From the NCBI RefSeq assembly GCF_006542425.1, contig NZ_VFID01000009.1, forward strand, positions 62,001 through 126,000: a stretch of 64,000 bases of DNA, in the 5' to 3' direction. Both the position numbers and the translations under genes were made by a program. The notes beneath the pieces were generated by a model, which did not search any database, was not told where the DNA came from, and saw only the letters and a list, made by a program, of their open reading frames with translations. Source of the DNA: Pseudoxanthomonas sp. z9 (GTDB taxonomy: Bacteria > Pseudomonadota > Gammaproteobacteria > Xanthomonadales > Xanthomonadaceae). Shown here one piece after another: positions 34,990-46,094 of this stretch. The first letter of the stretch is position 1, and the number at the start of each line of letters is the position of its first letter.

Positions 34990-36324
34990 GTGTCCGCTGT
35001 CCAATCCCTGATTGCCGCGCATCGCAAAGGCGAGAACATCGGCCTGTACAGCATCTGCTCCAGCAACGAGCAGGTATTGCTGGCGTCGATGCAGGTCGCG
35101 CGGCGGTACGACACGGTGCTGCTGATCGAGGCGACCTCCAACCAGGTCGATCAGTTCGGTGGCTATACCGGCATGAATCCGGTGCAGTTCCGCGCCTATG
35201 TCGAAACGCTCGCGCGGGAGCACGGTTTCCCCGCCGATCGCCTGATCCTCGGTGGCGATCACCTGGGACCGAACGCCTGGCAGAAGCTGCCGGCCGAACA
35301 GGCGATGGCGCATGCGCGCGATCTGATCGCCGCCTACGTCGCTGCCGGTTTCCACAAGATCCACCTGGACTGCAGCATGTCCTGCGCCGGCGATCCGCAT
35401 CCGCTGCCGGACGAAATCGTCGCCGCGCGTTCGGCGGAACTGGCCCGCGTCGCCGAGCGCACCGCCGCCGACGCCGGGCTGCCGCCGCCGGTGTACGTGA
35501 TCGGCACCGAAGTGCCGGTGCCCGGCGGCGAGGCATCGCTGGAAGGCGGTCTGGCGGTCACGACGCCGGCCGCCGCCGCGCGCACGCTGGACATCCATCG
35601 CCAGGCATTTTCCACGCCGGATCTGGCTCCGGCCTGGGAGCGGGTCATCGCGCTGGTGGTGCAGCCGGGCGTGGATTTCGATCACAGCCAGGTGCACGAC
35701 TACGATCCGGCCGCCGCCACCGCGCTGTCGGACTTCGTCGAGGGCCAGCCGCGCATCGTGTTCGAGGCGCATTCCACCGACTACCAGACCGAAGCCGCGC
35801 TGCACGCGCTGGTGCGGGATCACTTCGCCATCCTCAAGGTGGGCCCGGCCGCCACCTTCGCGTATCGCGAGGGGCTGTTCGCGCTGGCGGCGATCGAGGA
35901 CGAACTGCTGCCGGAAGCCGAACGCTCGCAGCTGCCCGAAGTGCTGGATCGCTGCATGGTGGAAAAACCGAAGCACTGGCAGAACCACTACAGCGGCGAC
36001 CTGGCCGAACTGCGCCTGCTGCGCCGCTACGCGCTCAGCGACCGCTGCCGCTACTACTGGGGCGAGCCGGAGGTAAAGGCGGCGGTGGATCGCCTGGTCG
36101 CCAACCTGCGCCGGCACGCGCCGCCGATGATCCTGCTGAGCCAGTTCCTGCCCGAACAACAGCGCGCCATCGAAGCGGGCACGCTCACCGCCGATCCACT
36201 GGCGCTGATCCAGCACCGGATTGCCCTGCGGCTGGGCGAGTACGCCCGTGCCTGCGCCCGCAACCAGGCGGGTTCGCGGTCCGGAAACGAAACTTCCGCA
36301 GCCAGCGCGCTTTCGGAACGGTAA
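34990..36324 (+). CDS. agaZ: AgaZ/KbaZ/GatZ-family tagatose phosphate protein
   Basis: A 444-residue member of the KbaZ/GatZ/AgaZ family. Start is GTG 34990 with GGAGG 7 nt upstream. Family motifs are conserved (IGLYSICSSNEQVLLASMQV, LLIEATSNQVDQFGGYTGM, LILGGDHLGPNAW, KIHLDCSMSCAGDP). The family is described both as the non-catalytic partner of the class II tagatose-1,6-bisphosphate aldolase and as a tagatose-6-phosphate kinase. No catalytic KbaY/GatY subunit or other tagatose-6-P kinase is in the window, so here it may act as the kinase or work with an aldolase encoded elsewhere. It lies 20 nt behind the ROK kinase, inside the operon. Confidence 0.88.
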   Translation: MSAVQSLIAAHRKGENIGLYSICSSNEQVLLASMQVARRYDTVLLIEATSNQVDQFGGYTGMNPVQFRAYVETLAREHGFPADRLILGGDHLGPNAWQKLPAEQAMAHARDLIAAYVAAGFHKIHLDCSMSCAGDPHPLPDEIVAARSAELARVAERTAADAGLPPPVYVIGTEVPVPGGEASLEGGLAVTTPAAAARTLDIHRQAFSTPDLAPAWERVIALVVQPGVDFDHSQVHDYDPAAATALSDFVEGQPRIVFEAHSTDYQTEAALHALVRDHFAILKVGPAATFAYREGLFALAAIEDELLPEAERSQLPEVLDRCMVEKPKHWQNHYSGDLAELRLLRRYALSDRCRYYWGEPEVKAAVDRLVANLRRHAPPMILLSQFLPEQQRAIEAGTLTADPLALIQHRIALRLGEYARACARNQAGSRSGNETSAASALSER

Positions 36325-36361
36325 GCTTCCAGTTCCGCTTCCGAACATCCACAGGTCCGCC

Positions 36362-37141
36362 ATGCGCAATACCCGCCAACGCCGGCAACAGATCCTCCAG
36401 CTGCTCGTCCAGCACGGCAACGTGCAGGTCGCGGATCTGGTGGATCGCTTCGAGGTGTCGTCGGTGACCATCCGCGCCGACCTGACCCACATCGAATCGC
36501 AGGGCCTGGCCACCCGCAATCACGGCGGCGCCACCCTGGTGCGCACACCGCCGACCGAGCAGGACATCCACGAGAAGGACGCGCTCAACCATCCGTTGAA
36601 GGAGTCCATCGGCACGCACGCCGCGCGCCTGGTCAAGCCCGGCGACAACATCATCATCGACTCCGGCTCGACCACGATGACCCTGGCGCGGCACCTGCGC
36701 GATCATCGCGACGTCACCGTGATGACCAACGGCCTGAACATCGCCTGGGAACTGGCCAACGCACCCGGCGTGGAACTGCTGCTGACCGGTGGTCTGCTGC
36801 GCAAGCAGTCGCTGTCGCTGCACGGCAGCCAAGCCGAGGCCAGCCTCAACACCTACAGCTTCGACACCGTGTTCCTCGGCGTGGACGGCCTGGACCTGCA
36901 ATTCGGCCTGACCACCCACCACGAGGCCGAAGCCAGCCTCAACCACCGCATGGTCGAGCGCGCGCGCCGCATCGTGGTGCTGACCGACGCCTCCAAGTTC
37001 GGCCGGGTCAGCCTGCACCGCATCGCCCGCCTGGATCAGATCCACACCATCATCACCGACGACGGCATCAGCAGCGACTACCGCGAAGGACTGCAGCGGC
37101 TGGGCATCGAGGTGATCATCGCCGAGCCACCGCCACCATGA
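36362..37141 (+). CDS. agaR: DeoR-family regulator, AgaR-like
   Basis: A 259-residue DeoR repressor. Start is ATG 36362 (MRNTRQRRQQILQLLVQHG). The winged helix-turn-helix is at about 20-45 (VADLVDRFEVSSVTIRADL). The DeoR sensor domain has DSGSTTMTLA, TNGLNIAWEL, GVDGLD and DASKFGR motifs, which bind phosphorylated sugars. It overlaps the deacetylase start by ATGA. It is inside the GalNAc operon it presumably controls; TTTCG/CGAAA inverted repeats occur upstream of agaS. The inducer is probably a GalNAc pathway phosphosugar. Confidence 0.9.
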   Translation: MRNTRQRRQQILQLLVQHGNVQVADLVDRFEVSSVTIRADLTHIESQGLATRNHGGATLVRTPPTEQDIHEKDALNHPLKESIGTHAARLVKPGDNIIIDSGSTTMTLARHLRDHRDVTVMTNGLNIAWELANAPGVELLLTGGLLRKQSLSLHGSQAEASLNTYSFDTVFLGVDGLDLQFGLTTHHEAEASLNHRMVERARRIVVLTDASKFGRVSLHRIARLDQIHTIITDDGISSDYREGLQRLGIEVIIAEPPPP

Positions 37142-38253
37142 CCGCGACACGCACGCTGCAGGGCCGCATCCTCACCGCCGACGGCTGGATGCGCGGAACC
37201 ATCGAGTTCGACCAGCGCGTGCGTGCGCTCCATCCCGCACCGGATGCCAGGGACACCGGCGGCGACGAACCGTTGATCCTGCCCGGCTTCGTCGACCTGC
37301 ACGTGCATGGTGGCGACGGCGTGGACATCATGCAGGGCGGCGACGCCGCTTGCACCGTGGCGCGTGCGCATGCGCGTCACGGCACCACCGCACTGCTCGG
37401 CACCACCATGACCGCGCACGAGGACGACATCGTGCATGCGCTGGAAGGGCTGGCACCGGCCATCGCCGAACGCGGCGAAGGCATGGCACGCATACTCGGC
37501 GTGCATCTGGAAGGCCCCTACATCAGCATCGAGCGACTGGGCGCGCAGCCGCCGCTGGTGATCGAAGCAACACTGGAACAAGTCCGCCGCCTGCACGCGC
37601 TGGCGCCCATCCGGGTACTGACCCTCGCGCCGGAAATCGGCGCGCACCGGGCGCTGATTCCGCAGCTCAACCAACTCGGCATCCGCGTGCAGCTGGGCCA
37701 CAGCGCCGGCAGCTACGAGGATGGCGTGGCTGCGCTGGAAGCCGGCGCCGCCGGGTTCACCCATCTGTTCAACGGCATGACCGGCGTGGATCACTACCAT
37801 CCCGGCATTGCCACCGCCGCGCTCGCGCACGCCGAGTACGCGGAACTGATTCCGGATCTGAAGCACGTGCATCCCGGCGCGATCCGCACCGCGCTGCGGG
37901 CGATTCCGCGCCTGTACTGCGTCACCGACGCCACCGCCGCCACCGGCATGCCCGATGGCGAATACGCGCTGGGTTCGCAGCGCGTGTTCAAGTGCCTGGG
38001 CTGCGTACGGCTGGCGGCCGGTTCGCTGGCCGGCAGCGCGCTGACCATGGATCAGGCGCTGCGCAACCTGGTCTCGCTGGGACTCGATGTCGCCGACGCC
38101 TCCAACCGCCTCTCGCGCTATCCGGCCGACTACCTGGGCCTGGCTGATCGCGGCCGCGTGCAGGCCGGCGCCTGGGCGGATCTGGTGGTGCTGGATCCGC
38201 AGTTGCAAGTACGGCAGGTGTTCGTCGAAGGCGACGCGATCCCGCTGGGCTGA
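37138..38253 (+). CDS. N-acetylgalactosamine-6-phosphate deacetylase (NagA/AgaA family)
   Basis: A 371-residue amidohydrolase. Metal and active-site motifs of the NagA family are present: DLHVHGGDGVD, HLEGPYIS (metal Glu), LGHSAGSYEDG, TH(L)FNGM and the catalytic Asp in VTDATAATGMPDG. It removes acetate from GlcNAc-6-P or GalNAc-6-P. The co-operonic AgaS, AgaZ and AgaR argue for GalNAc-6-P. The start overlaps the DeoR stop by 4 nt. Confidence 0.9.
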   Translation: MTATRTLQGRILTADGWMRGTIEFDQRVRALHPAPDARDTGGDEPLILPGFVDLHVHGGDGVDIMQGGDAACTVARAHARHGTTALLGTTMTAHEDDIVHALEGLAPAIAERGEGMARILGVHLEGPYISIERLGAQPPLVIEATLEQVRRLHALAPIRVLTLAPEIGAHRALIPQLNQLGIRVQLGHSAGSYEDGVAALEAGAAGFTHLFNGMTGVDHYHPGIATAALAHAEYAELIPDLKHVHPGAIRTALRAIPRLYCVTDATAATGMPDGEYALGSQRVFKCLGCVRLAAGSLAGSALTMDQALRNLVSLGLDVADASNRLSRYPADYLGLADRGRVQAGAWADLVVLDPQLQVRQVFVEGDAIPLG

Positions 38254-38337
38254 TCCGCTTTCCGTTCTTCGCACCGGTACGCCCGTGCCGGTGTTTCCCG
38301 CGCCTTGCGCGCATGAATCGACAGGACCGGCATCCGA

Positions 38338-40173
38338 ATGAACGATCCCTCCGCCATCCTGGCTGCATCCACCCGTGATGCGGCCCCGCGCTGGCAGGTG
38401 CGCTACCTGCTGTTCATCGCCGGCATGGGCGGCCTGCTCTACGGCATCGACATCGGCATCATCGCCGGCGCGCTGCCTTACCTGGAGGCCACGGCCACCG
38501 TCAGCTGGCATCTCACCAGCCAGCAGCTCGGCTTCGTGGTGGCGGCGGTACTGCTGGGCAGCGTGCTCTCCTCGCTGTTCGCCGGCGCCATCGCGGATCT
38601 GATCGGCCGGCGCGGCGCGATGTTCCTGGCCGGCCTGCTGTTCACCCTCAGCATTCCGGTCATGGCGCTGGCCTCCGGCTATACGCCGCTGTTGCTCGGC
38701 CGGTTGCTGCAAGGCGTGAGCGGCGGCCTGATCGGCGTGGTGGTGCCGCTGTACCTGGCCGAAGTGCTGGCGCCGGAACGGCGCGGGCGCGGCGCGGCGA
38801 TGTTCCAGCTGCTGCTCACCATCGGCCTGGTGCTCGCGGCAGTGATTGGCCTGTACCACGCGCATGCGGTGGACGCGGCGGAAGCCTCGGTGCGCGGGCT
38901 CGCCGCCGCCGAGCAGCAGCGCGTGCTGTTCGCCGCGAAGGATCATGCCTGGCGGACGATTTTCTGGAGCTGCCTGCTGCCGGGCCTGGTGTTCACCGCC
39001 GGCGTACTGCTGCTGAGCGAATCGCCCCGCTGGCTGGTACGGCGTGGCCGCGTCGAACGCGCGCGCGACGCGTTGCGCCGCACCGTTCCCGCCGGCGAGG
39101 TGGAGACGACGCTGGCACGCATGCAGGCGCCGGAAGACGCCGGCGGCCCGCAGGCGCGCGACCGCCTGCTCAGCCGTCGCTATGTGTGGCCGTTCCTGTT
39201 GGCCTGCGCGGTGCTCGCCTTCACCCAGGCCACCGGCATCAACTCCGTGCTGGCCTACGCGGTCAACATCCTCAACCAGGCCGGTCTGCCCGGCGCGGTT
39301 GCCAACGGCGCCGACGTGGCGATCAAGGTGCTCAACGCGGCGATGACTGTGGTGGCGCTGGTGCTGGTGGATCGCAAGGGACGCAAGTTCCTGCTGATGC
39401 TCGGCAGCGGCGGCATCGCGGTGGCGCTGCTGGCCGCCGCCTTGCTGTTCGTCCGTGCCGAGCGGGGCGAGCGCGATGTTTCGCCGGTGCTGCAATCGCA
39501 GATTGCCGGCGATGTGCTGAAGCTGGAACTGGATGCCGCACAGTGGCGCCGCCTCGGCGTGGACAGTGCGACCGGACCGCAGCAGCTGACCCTCGCCTAT
39601 GCCTACGGCGGTTTCAGCAACGTGCGTTCGCTGCGCAGCGACGCGCCCGGCGCGTCCGAGGTGGTCCTGCGCCGCGACCAGACCGTGCAGGCCGACAGCG
39701 TCATCGGCGCCTTCTTTCGCCGACTGCACCTGAATCCTTTCCCGGATCCGGCCGAAGCGGCACACGCGCCACTGGTGATCGAGCGTGCCAGCCTCGGCGC
39801 GGTGCCGTCGCCGGCACACGGCTGGGCGGTTGCCGCCTGCATTCTGGTATTCGTGGCCTTCTTCGCGGTCGGGCCCGGCGTGTGCGTGTGGCTCGCGCTG
39901 TCGGAACTCATGCCCACCCGCATCCGCTCCAACGGCATGAGCATCGCCCTGCTGATCAACCAGTTCGTCTCCACCACCATCGCGGCGATCTTCCTGCCCA
40001 CCGTCGGCCACTACGGCTACGCCAGCATGTTCTTCTTCTGGGCCGCCTGCACCGTGCTGTACTTCCTGGTGGCGGCGTTCCTGCTACCGGAGACCAAGGG
40101 GCGGACGCTGGAGCAGATCGAGGCGCATTTCCGGGGTGCCGGGAATGTATCGTCGGGCGGTCCCGGACGCTGA
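38338..40173 (+). CDS. MFS sugar porter with large extra loop (probable GalNAc permease)
   Basis: A 611-residue sugar porter (SP) family MFS protein, well above the usual 450-500. Family motifs are clear: GIDIGIIAGALPYL in TM1, DLIGRRGAMF, ESPRWLVRRGR, TGINSVLAYAVNIL in TM7, DRKGRKFLL and PETKGRTLEQIE at the end. The extra length is mainly a hydrophilic stretch of about 115 residues at roughly 376-493, between the ninth and tenth helices and so probably periplasmic, plus a longer TM5-TM6 loop. The loop contains strand-like segments and no motif I know. It is last in the GalNAc operon and the likely inner-membrane transporter for GalNAc. Confidence 0.88.
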   Translation: MNDPSAILAASTRDAAPRWQVRYLLFIAGMGGLLYGIDIGIIAGALPYLEATATVSWHLTSQQLGFVVAAVLLGSVLSSLFAGAIADLIGRRGAMFLAGLLFTLSIPVMALASGYTPLLLGRLLQGVSGGLIGVVVPLYLAEVLAPERRGRGAAMFQLLLTIGLVLAAVIGLYHAHAVDAAEASVRGLAAAEQQRVLFAAKDHAWRTIFWSCLLPGLVFTAGVLLLSESPRWLVRRGRVERARDALRRTVPAGEVETTLARMQAPEDAGGPQARDRLLSRRYVWPFLLACAVLAFTQATGINSVLAYAVNILNQAGLPGAVANGADVAIKVLNAAMTVVALVLVDRKGRKFLLMLGSGGIAVALLAAALLFVRAERGERDVSPVLQSQIAGDVLKLELDAAQWRRLGVDSATGPQQLTLAYAYGGFSNVRSLRSDAPGASEVVLRRDQTVQADSVIGAFFRRLHLNPFPDPAEAAHAPLVIERASLGAVPSPAHGWAVAACILVFVAFFAVGPGVCVWLALSELMPTRIRSNGMSIALLINQFVSTTIAAIFLPTVGHYGYASMFFFWAACTVLYFLVAAFLLPETKGRTLEQIEAHFRGAGNVSSGGPGR

Positions 40174-40198
40174 CGTATCACCGTCCCAACCCCAAGGC

Positions 40199-40336
40199 CG
40201 TCATTCCAGCGCGAGCTGGAATCCACCTTCGCGCGGTGCTTCAACGCTCAAAGGCCATTCACCATCGTGGCAAATGGATCCCGGCTTGACCGACCAGCGG
40301 ATCGTCAGAGGCCGCCGGAATGACCACGGTCGGTGA
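40199..40336. repeat. REP-like GTCATTCC...GGAATGAC element
   Basis: The intergenic stretch begins CGTCATTCC, contains a perfect hairpin ATTCCAGC (40203-40210) - GCGA - GCTGGAAT (40215-40222), and ends with GGAATGACCACGG (from 40318). Outer arms ATTCC/GGAAT with an inner hairpin resemble the short interspersed repeats common between genes in xanthomonads. It lies between convergent genes. Confidence 0.55.
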
Positions 40337-40343
40337 CTGAGAC

Positions 40344-40367
40344 GAGGGGTCGATTCAACGACCCCTC
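40344..40367. terminator. Bidirectional terminator-like hairpin
   Basis: GAGGGGTCG (40344-40352), 6-nt loop, CGACCCCTC (40359-40367), a perfect 9-bp stem between the convergent sugar porter and GH3 genes. T-runs are weak on both sides, so termination strength is uncertain, but position and symmetry fit a shared terminator. Confidence 0.65.
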
Positions 40368-40392
40368 ATCCTTCTGCAAGGATTCGCGGCAA

Positions 40393-42951
<2,559 letters not shown>

Positions 42952-43058
42952 GTCTTTACCTCCGGACGATTCAAAGAAGAAAAACGGCGGATCGCTCCGC
43001 CGTGCACAGCATCGGCGACCAGCGGCGCCCTTTCGGGACACCGCCGGCCGGATTTGCA

Positions 43059-45890
43059 TCAGTTGAACTTGTAGCTCACGCCGAACATGAACTGACGGCC
43101 GTACTCGTTGTACTCCAACGGCTGGCTCGCACCGCCACCGAACTCGGAATCCTGCACGGTACGGTAGGGCGAGTTGGTCAGGTTGTTGACCTGGAACAGG
43201 AACGACATGCCCGACATGTTGCTGCCATCCGGGAACTCGTAGCTGAGCTGCAGATCGGTCTGGCGATCCGCGAGGATGGTCGTATAGGCCCGCGAGAAGA
43301 ACAGGTTGTAGATCTCGCCGCGGAACTCCGAACGGTAACGCTCGCTGACACGGGCGGAGAAGCCATTCTTTTCGTAGTACAGGGTCAGGTTGGCGACGTC
43401 CCGCGACAGGCCCGGCAGGCGATTGAGCGCCGCGACGTTCGAGGTGGTATTGCCCGGATTGATGTTGCTCTCCGTGTACGACGCGCTGAACTGCGCGCCG
43501 AAGCCGTCGAGCGCGGGGGCGAACATGCCGAAATCGATCGCCGTGCTCAGCTCCGCACCACGCAGATAGCCGCCTTCCGCATTCACCGGCGTACTGAACT
43601 GGCCGATGTTGGAGACCGGCACGATGGTCGGATCCGGATTCGTGTAGCCGGTGAAATCGTACTCGACCGTGTTGCTGCGGATGTAGTTGTCCAGGTTCTT
43701 GTAGAACAGGGCGAGCGCAACATAGCTGGCCGGCCCGAAGTACTTCTCGAGCGACAGGTCCGCCGCCTTGGCGCGCCACGGCTCCAGGTAGGGGTTGCCG
43801 CCACTGCCGCTCCACTGCCGCGTGGTCGGGGATACGCTGGCATTGGAAGCGGCACGCATGTCGTCGATGCGACCACGTGCGAGGGTCTTGGCGGCGCCAA
43901 AGCGCAGGAACCAGCCTTCACCGAAGTCGGCGACCAGGTTCAGGCTGGGCAGCAGATCGTCGTAGTCCGTACCCGCTTCGACTGCACCGAGGTTGTTGAC
44001 GCTGGCGACGTTGAAGCCACGGGAAGATTGATCGGTCTTGATGTATTGCACACCCAGGTTGCCGCGCAGACGCACCCGTTCGCCGATATCGGTGTCGATA
44101 TCCAGCTTGGCATAGAAGGTCTTGACCTTTTCGGTGACCGAGAAGTCCTTCTGGAAATCGTTCTGGTCCATCTGCAGGCCAATGTCGTAGTAGCGACTCA
44201 GCGCTTCGTTGACGTCATAGGACAGGACATGCGGAATGCCCACGAAGCCCAGGTTGGTGGGCGCCACCAGGACATCTCTGTCCAGGGTAATCGGCGTGCG
44301 GCCGTTTTTCAGGTTCGCGTAATAGACGTAGGAGGTTTTCTCTTTCTCGCGGCGACTGAAGTTGGCGCCCAACTCCAGTCCGGAGAACGGACCCGCCTGG
44401 AAATCCCGGCGCAGTTCGAAACGAGCCGCCTTGATGGTGTCTTCCAGGTGCGGCGTCTCGATGCGGCCATCGCGGCCCCAGTTGGACGGGTCGCTCAGGA
44501 CGACGGTGGACGGGTCCGAATAGCTGCGGCCGAACGAGAAACGGGCGAACTCCGAGCTCAACGGAGAACTGTAGCTCAGCGTATCCAGGACCGGACTGAC
44601 CGTTCCATCCGTACCGACCGTCTGCAGGCCGGCGTAAGTCTCGGCGATGCTCTGCTCGCGCTCGGTGGTGGAATAGCTCAGGTCGGCCTGCGCGGTCCAG
44701 TTCTCGGCGAAGTGCCAGATGTTCTTCCAGCCCGCCGAGAACATGTCGTCCTGGCGGCGGTTGTAGTCGTTGCGGATGACCGGCTCGATGTTGGTCAGAT
44801 TGCCGCCGGTGACGATGTCCACGTTGCCCCGGCGAACCACGCTCGGATTCGAGATCGTGACGCCGTTTCCGGTCCACGGATCCTGGCTCCACATGATGCC
44901 GCGCATCGTCTCCTTCTGATCGAACTTGGAGTAGTACAGGTCCAGGATGCTGTGGAAATTCTCGTTGGGCTTGAACTCGAACACGCCCATCAGGCCATCG
45001 CGGATCTGATCACTGGAACGCGCCCATGCTTCGGCGCCCATCAGCATTTCGGCGCCAGCGGGCTTCCCGGGAATGCCATCGGCCGGGAACCAGTCCGCCG
45101 ATCCGCCCCACCACCAGGCCTTGTAGTGCTTTTCCTGGAATGGCGAATCCAGGTGCGCATAACCCAGCGCGATGCCGATGGTGTTGTTGGCGAACTGATC
45201 GATGTAGGACGCGCTGAAGCGATTGCCCAAGCTGTTGCTGACACCAGAGTTGAGCCGGCCGAACGAGTTCTTCTCGCCACGGGCGTTGATCACGATTCGG
45301 CGCTGCCCGTATTCGAGCGGACGGATGGTCTGCAGATCCACGGTGCCGGACAGGCCCTGGCCAATCAGCTTGGCATCGGGGGTCTTGTACACGGTCACGG
45401 CATTGATGAGCTCGGAGGGGTACTGGTCGAACTCGACGCCGCGGTTGTCGCCGGTGGTGACCTGTTCACGGCCATTGAGCAGGGTTGCCGCGAAATCCGG
45501 GGCCAGGCCGCGGATGGCGATGACCTGGGCGCGACCATTGACGCGCTGTGCCGCCAGGCCGGGCAGGCGGGCGATCGATTCGGCGATGCTGACGTCGGGA
45601 AGCTTGCCGATGTCCTCGGCGGAAATCGCCTCGACGATCGAGTTGGACTCATTCTTGGTGTCGATCGAGGTCGCGATGCTGCCGCGGATGCCCGTCACCT
45701 GCACCTTGTCGAGGGTGCTGATGTCCGGATCTTGCTGGGATTCGGCACTCTGGCCCTGCTGCGCATCCTGGGCATGGACCGCGAAGGTGGACACCAGCGC
45801 CAGCGCGCAGGCGGAGGCAAGCAGTTGCTTGCGGGGGACGAAGCGAAGTTGGGAGCCGGCGGCTCCCCGAATGTGTGCCTGGTGTGTCAT
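43059..45890 (-). CDS. TonB-dependent receptor of the GH3/GH30 locus
   Basis: A 943-residue TonB-dependent receptor. Start chosen at ATG 45890 with GAGAGGG upstream; the signal peptide ends VSTFAVHAQ. The N-terminus carries LDKVQVTGIRGSIATSIDTKNE and the plug EDIGKLPDVSIAESIARLPG, AQVIAIRGL and LLNGREQV, and the barrel ends in YKFN. The TGIRGS and KLPDVSIAESI forms mark the large receptor group associated with polysaccharide uptake in Xanthomonas and Caulobacter. A LacI-type palindrome (45912-45925) lies 21 bp upstream of the start codon, so repression by the downstream LacI protein is likely. Confidence 0.94.
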   Translation of the reverse strand: MTHQAHIRGAAGSQLRFVPRKQLLASACALALVSTFAVHAQDAQQGQSAESQQDPDISTLDKVQVTGIRGSIATSIDTKNESNSIVEAISAEDIGKLPDVSIAESIARLPGLAAQRVNGRAQVIAIRGLAPDFAATLLNGREQVTTGDNRGVEFDQYPSELINAVTVYKTPDAKLIGQGLSGTVDLQTIRPLEYGQRRIVINARGEKNSFGRLNSGVSNSLGNRFSASYIDQFANNTIGIALGYAHLDSPFQEKHYKAWWWGGSADWFPADGIPGKPAGAEMLMGAEAWARSSDQIRDGLMGVFEFKPNENFHSILDLYYSKFDQKETMRGIMWSQDPWTGNGVTISNPSVVRRGNVDIVTGGNLTNIEPVIRNDYNRRQDDMFSAGWKNIWHFAENWTAQADLSYSTTEREQSIAETYAGLQTVGTDGTVSPVLDTLSYSSPLSSEFARFSFGRSYSDPSTVVLSDPSNWGRDGRIETPHLEDTIKAARFELRRDFQAGPFSGLELGANFSRREKEKTSYVYYANLKNGRTPITLDRDVLVAPTNLGFVGIPHVLSYDVNEALSRYYDIGLQMDQNDFQKDFSVTEKVKTFYAKLDIDTDIGERVRLRGNLGVQYIKTDQSSRGFNVASVNNLGAVEAGTDYDDLLPSLNLVADFGEGWFLRFGAAKTLARGRIDDMRAASNASVSPTTRQWSGSGGNPYLEPWRAKAADLSLEKYFGPASYVALALFYKNLDNYIRSNTVEYDFTGYTNPDPTIVPVSNIGQFSTPVNAEGGYLRGAELSTAIDFGMFAPALDGFGAQFSASYTESNINPGNTTSNVAALNRLPGLSRDVANLTLYYEKNGFSARVSERYRSEFRGEIYNLFFSRAYTTILADRQTDLQLSYEFPDGSNMSGMSFLFQVNNLTNSPYRTVQDSEFGGGASQPLEYNEYGRQFMFGVSYKFN

Positions 45891-45911
45891 GCGGCCCTCT
45901 CCAGCCTGTAT

Positions 45912-45925
45912 TGACAGCGCTGTCA
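45912..45925. promoter_or_regulatory. LacI-type operator, copy 1
   Basis: TGACAGCGCTGTCA, a perfect 14-bp palindrome with the central CG of LacI-family operators. It lies between the divergent TonB receptor and GH30 genes. An identical copy lies at 50420-50433 upstream of the symporter. It is the probable site of the LacI protein at 47614-48627. Confidence 0.82.
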
Positions 45926-46094
45926 TACTGTCGCTCAATGCGACTTGTCAATATCGCGTTACGCGAGCTGGCGGCAACTGCCGTCGTTGTTGGCGCATGG
46001 CGCGGGATATGTGGCGGCATCGCTGCAGCGCAGCATTGGAAATGCGCGGAAACATGGCGTTTTTTTCGCCACCGCGAACCTAGGGAGAGTTTCA

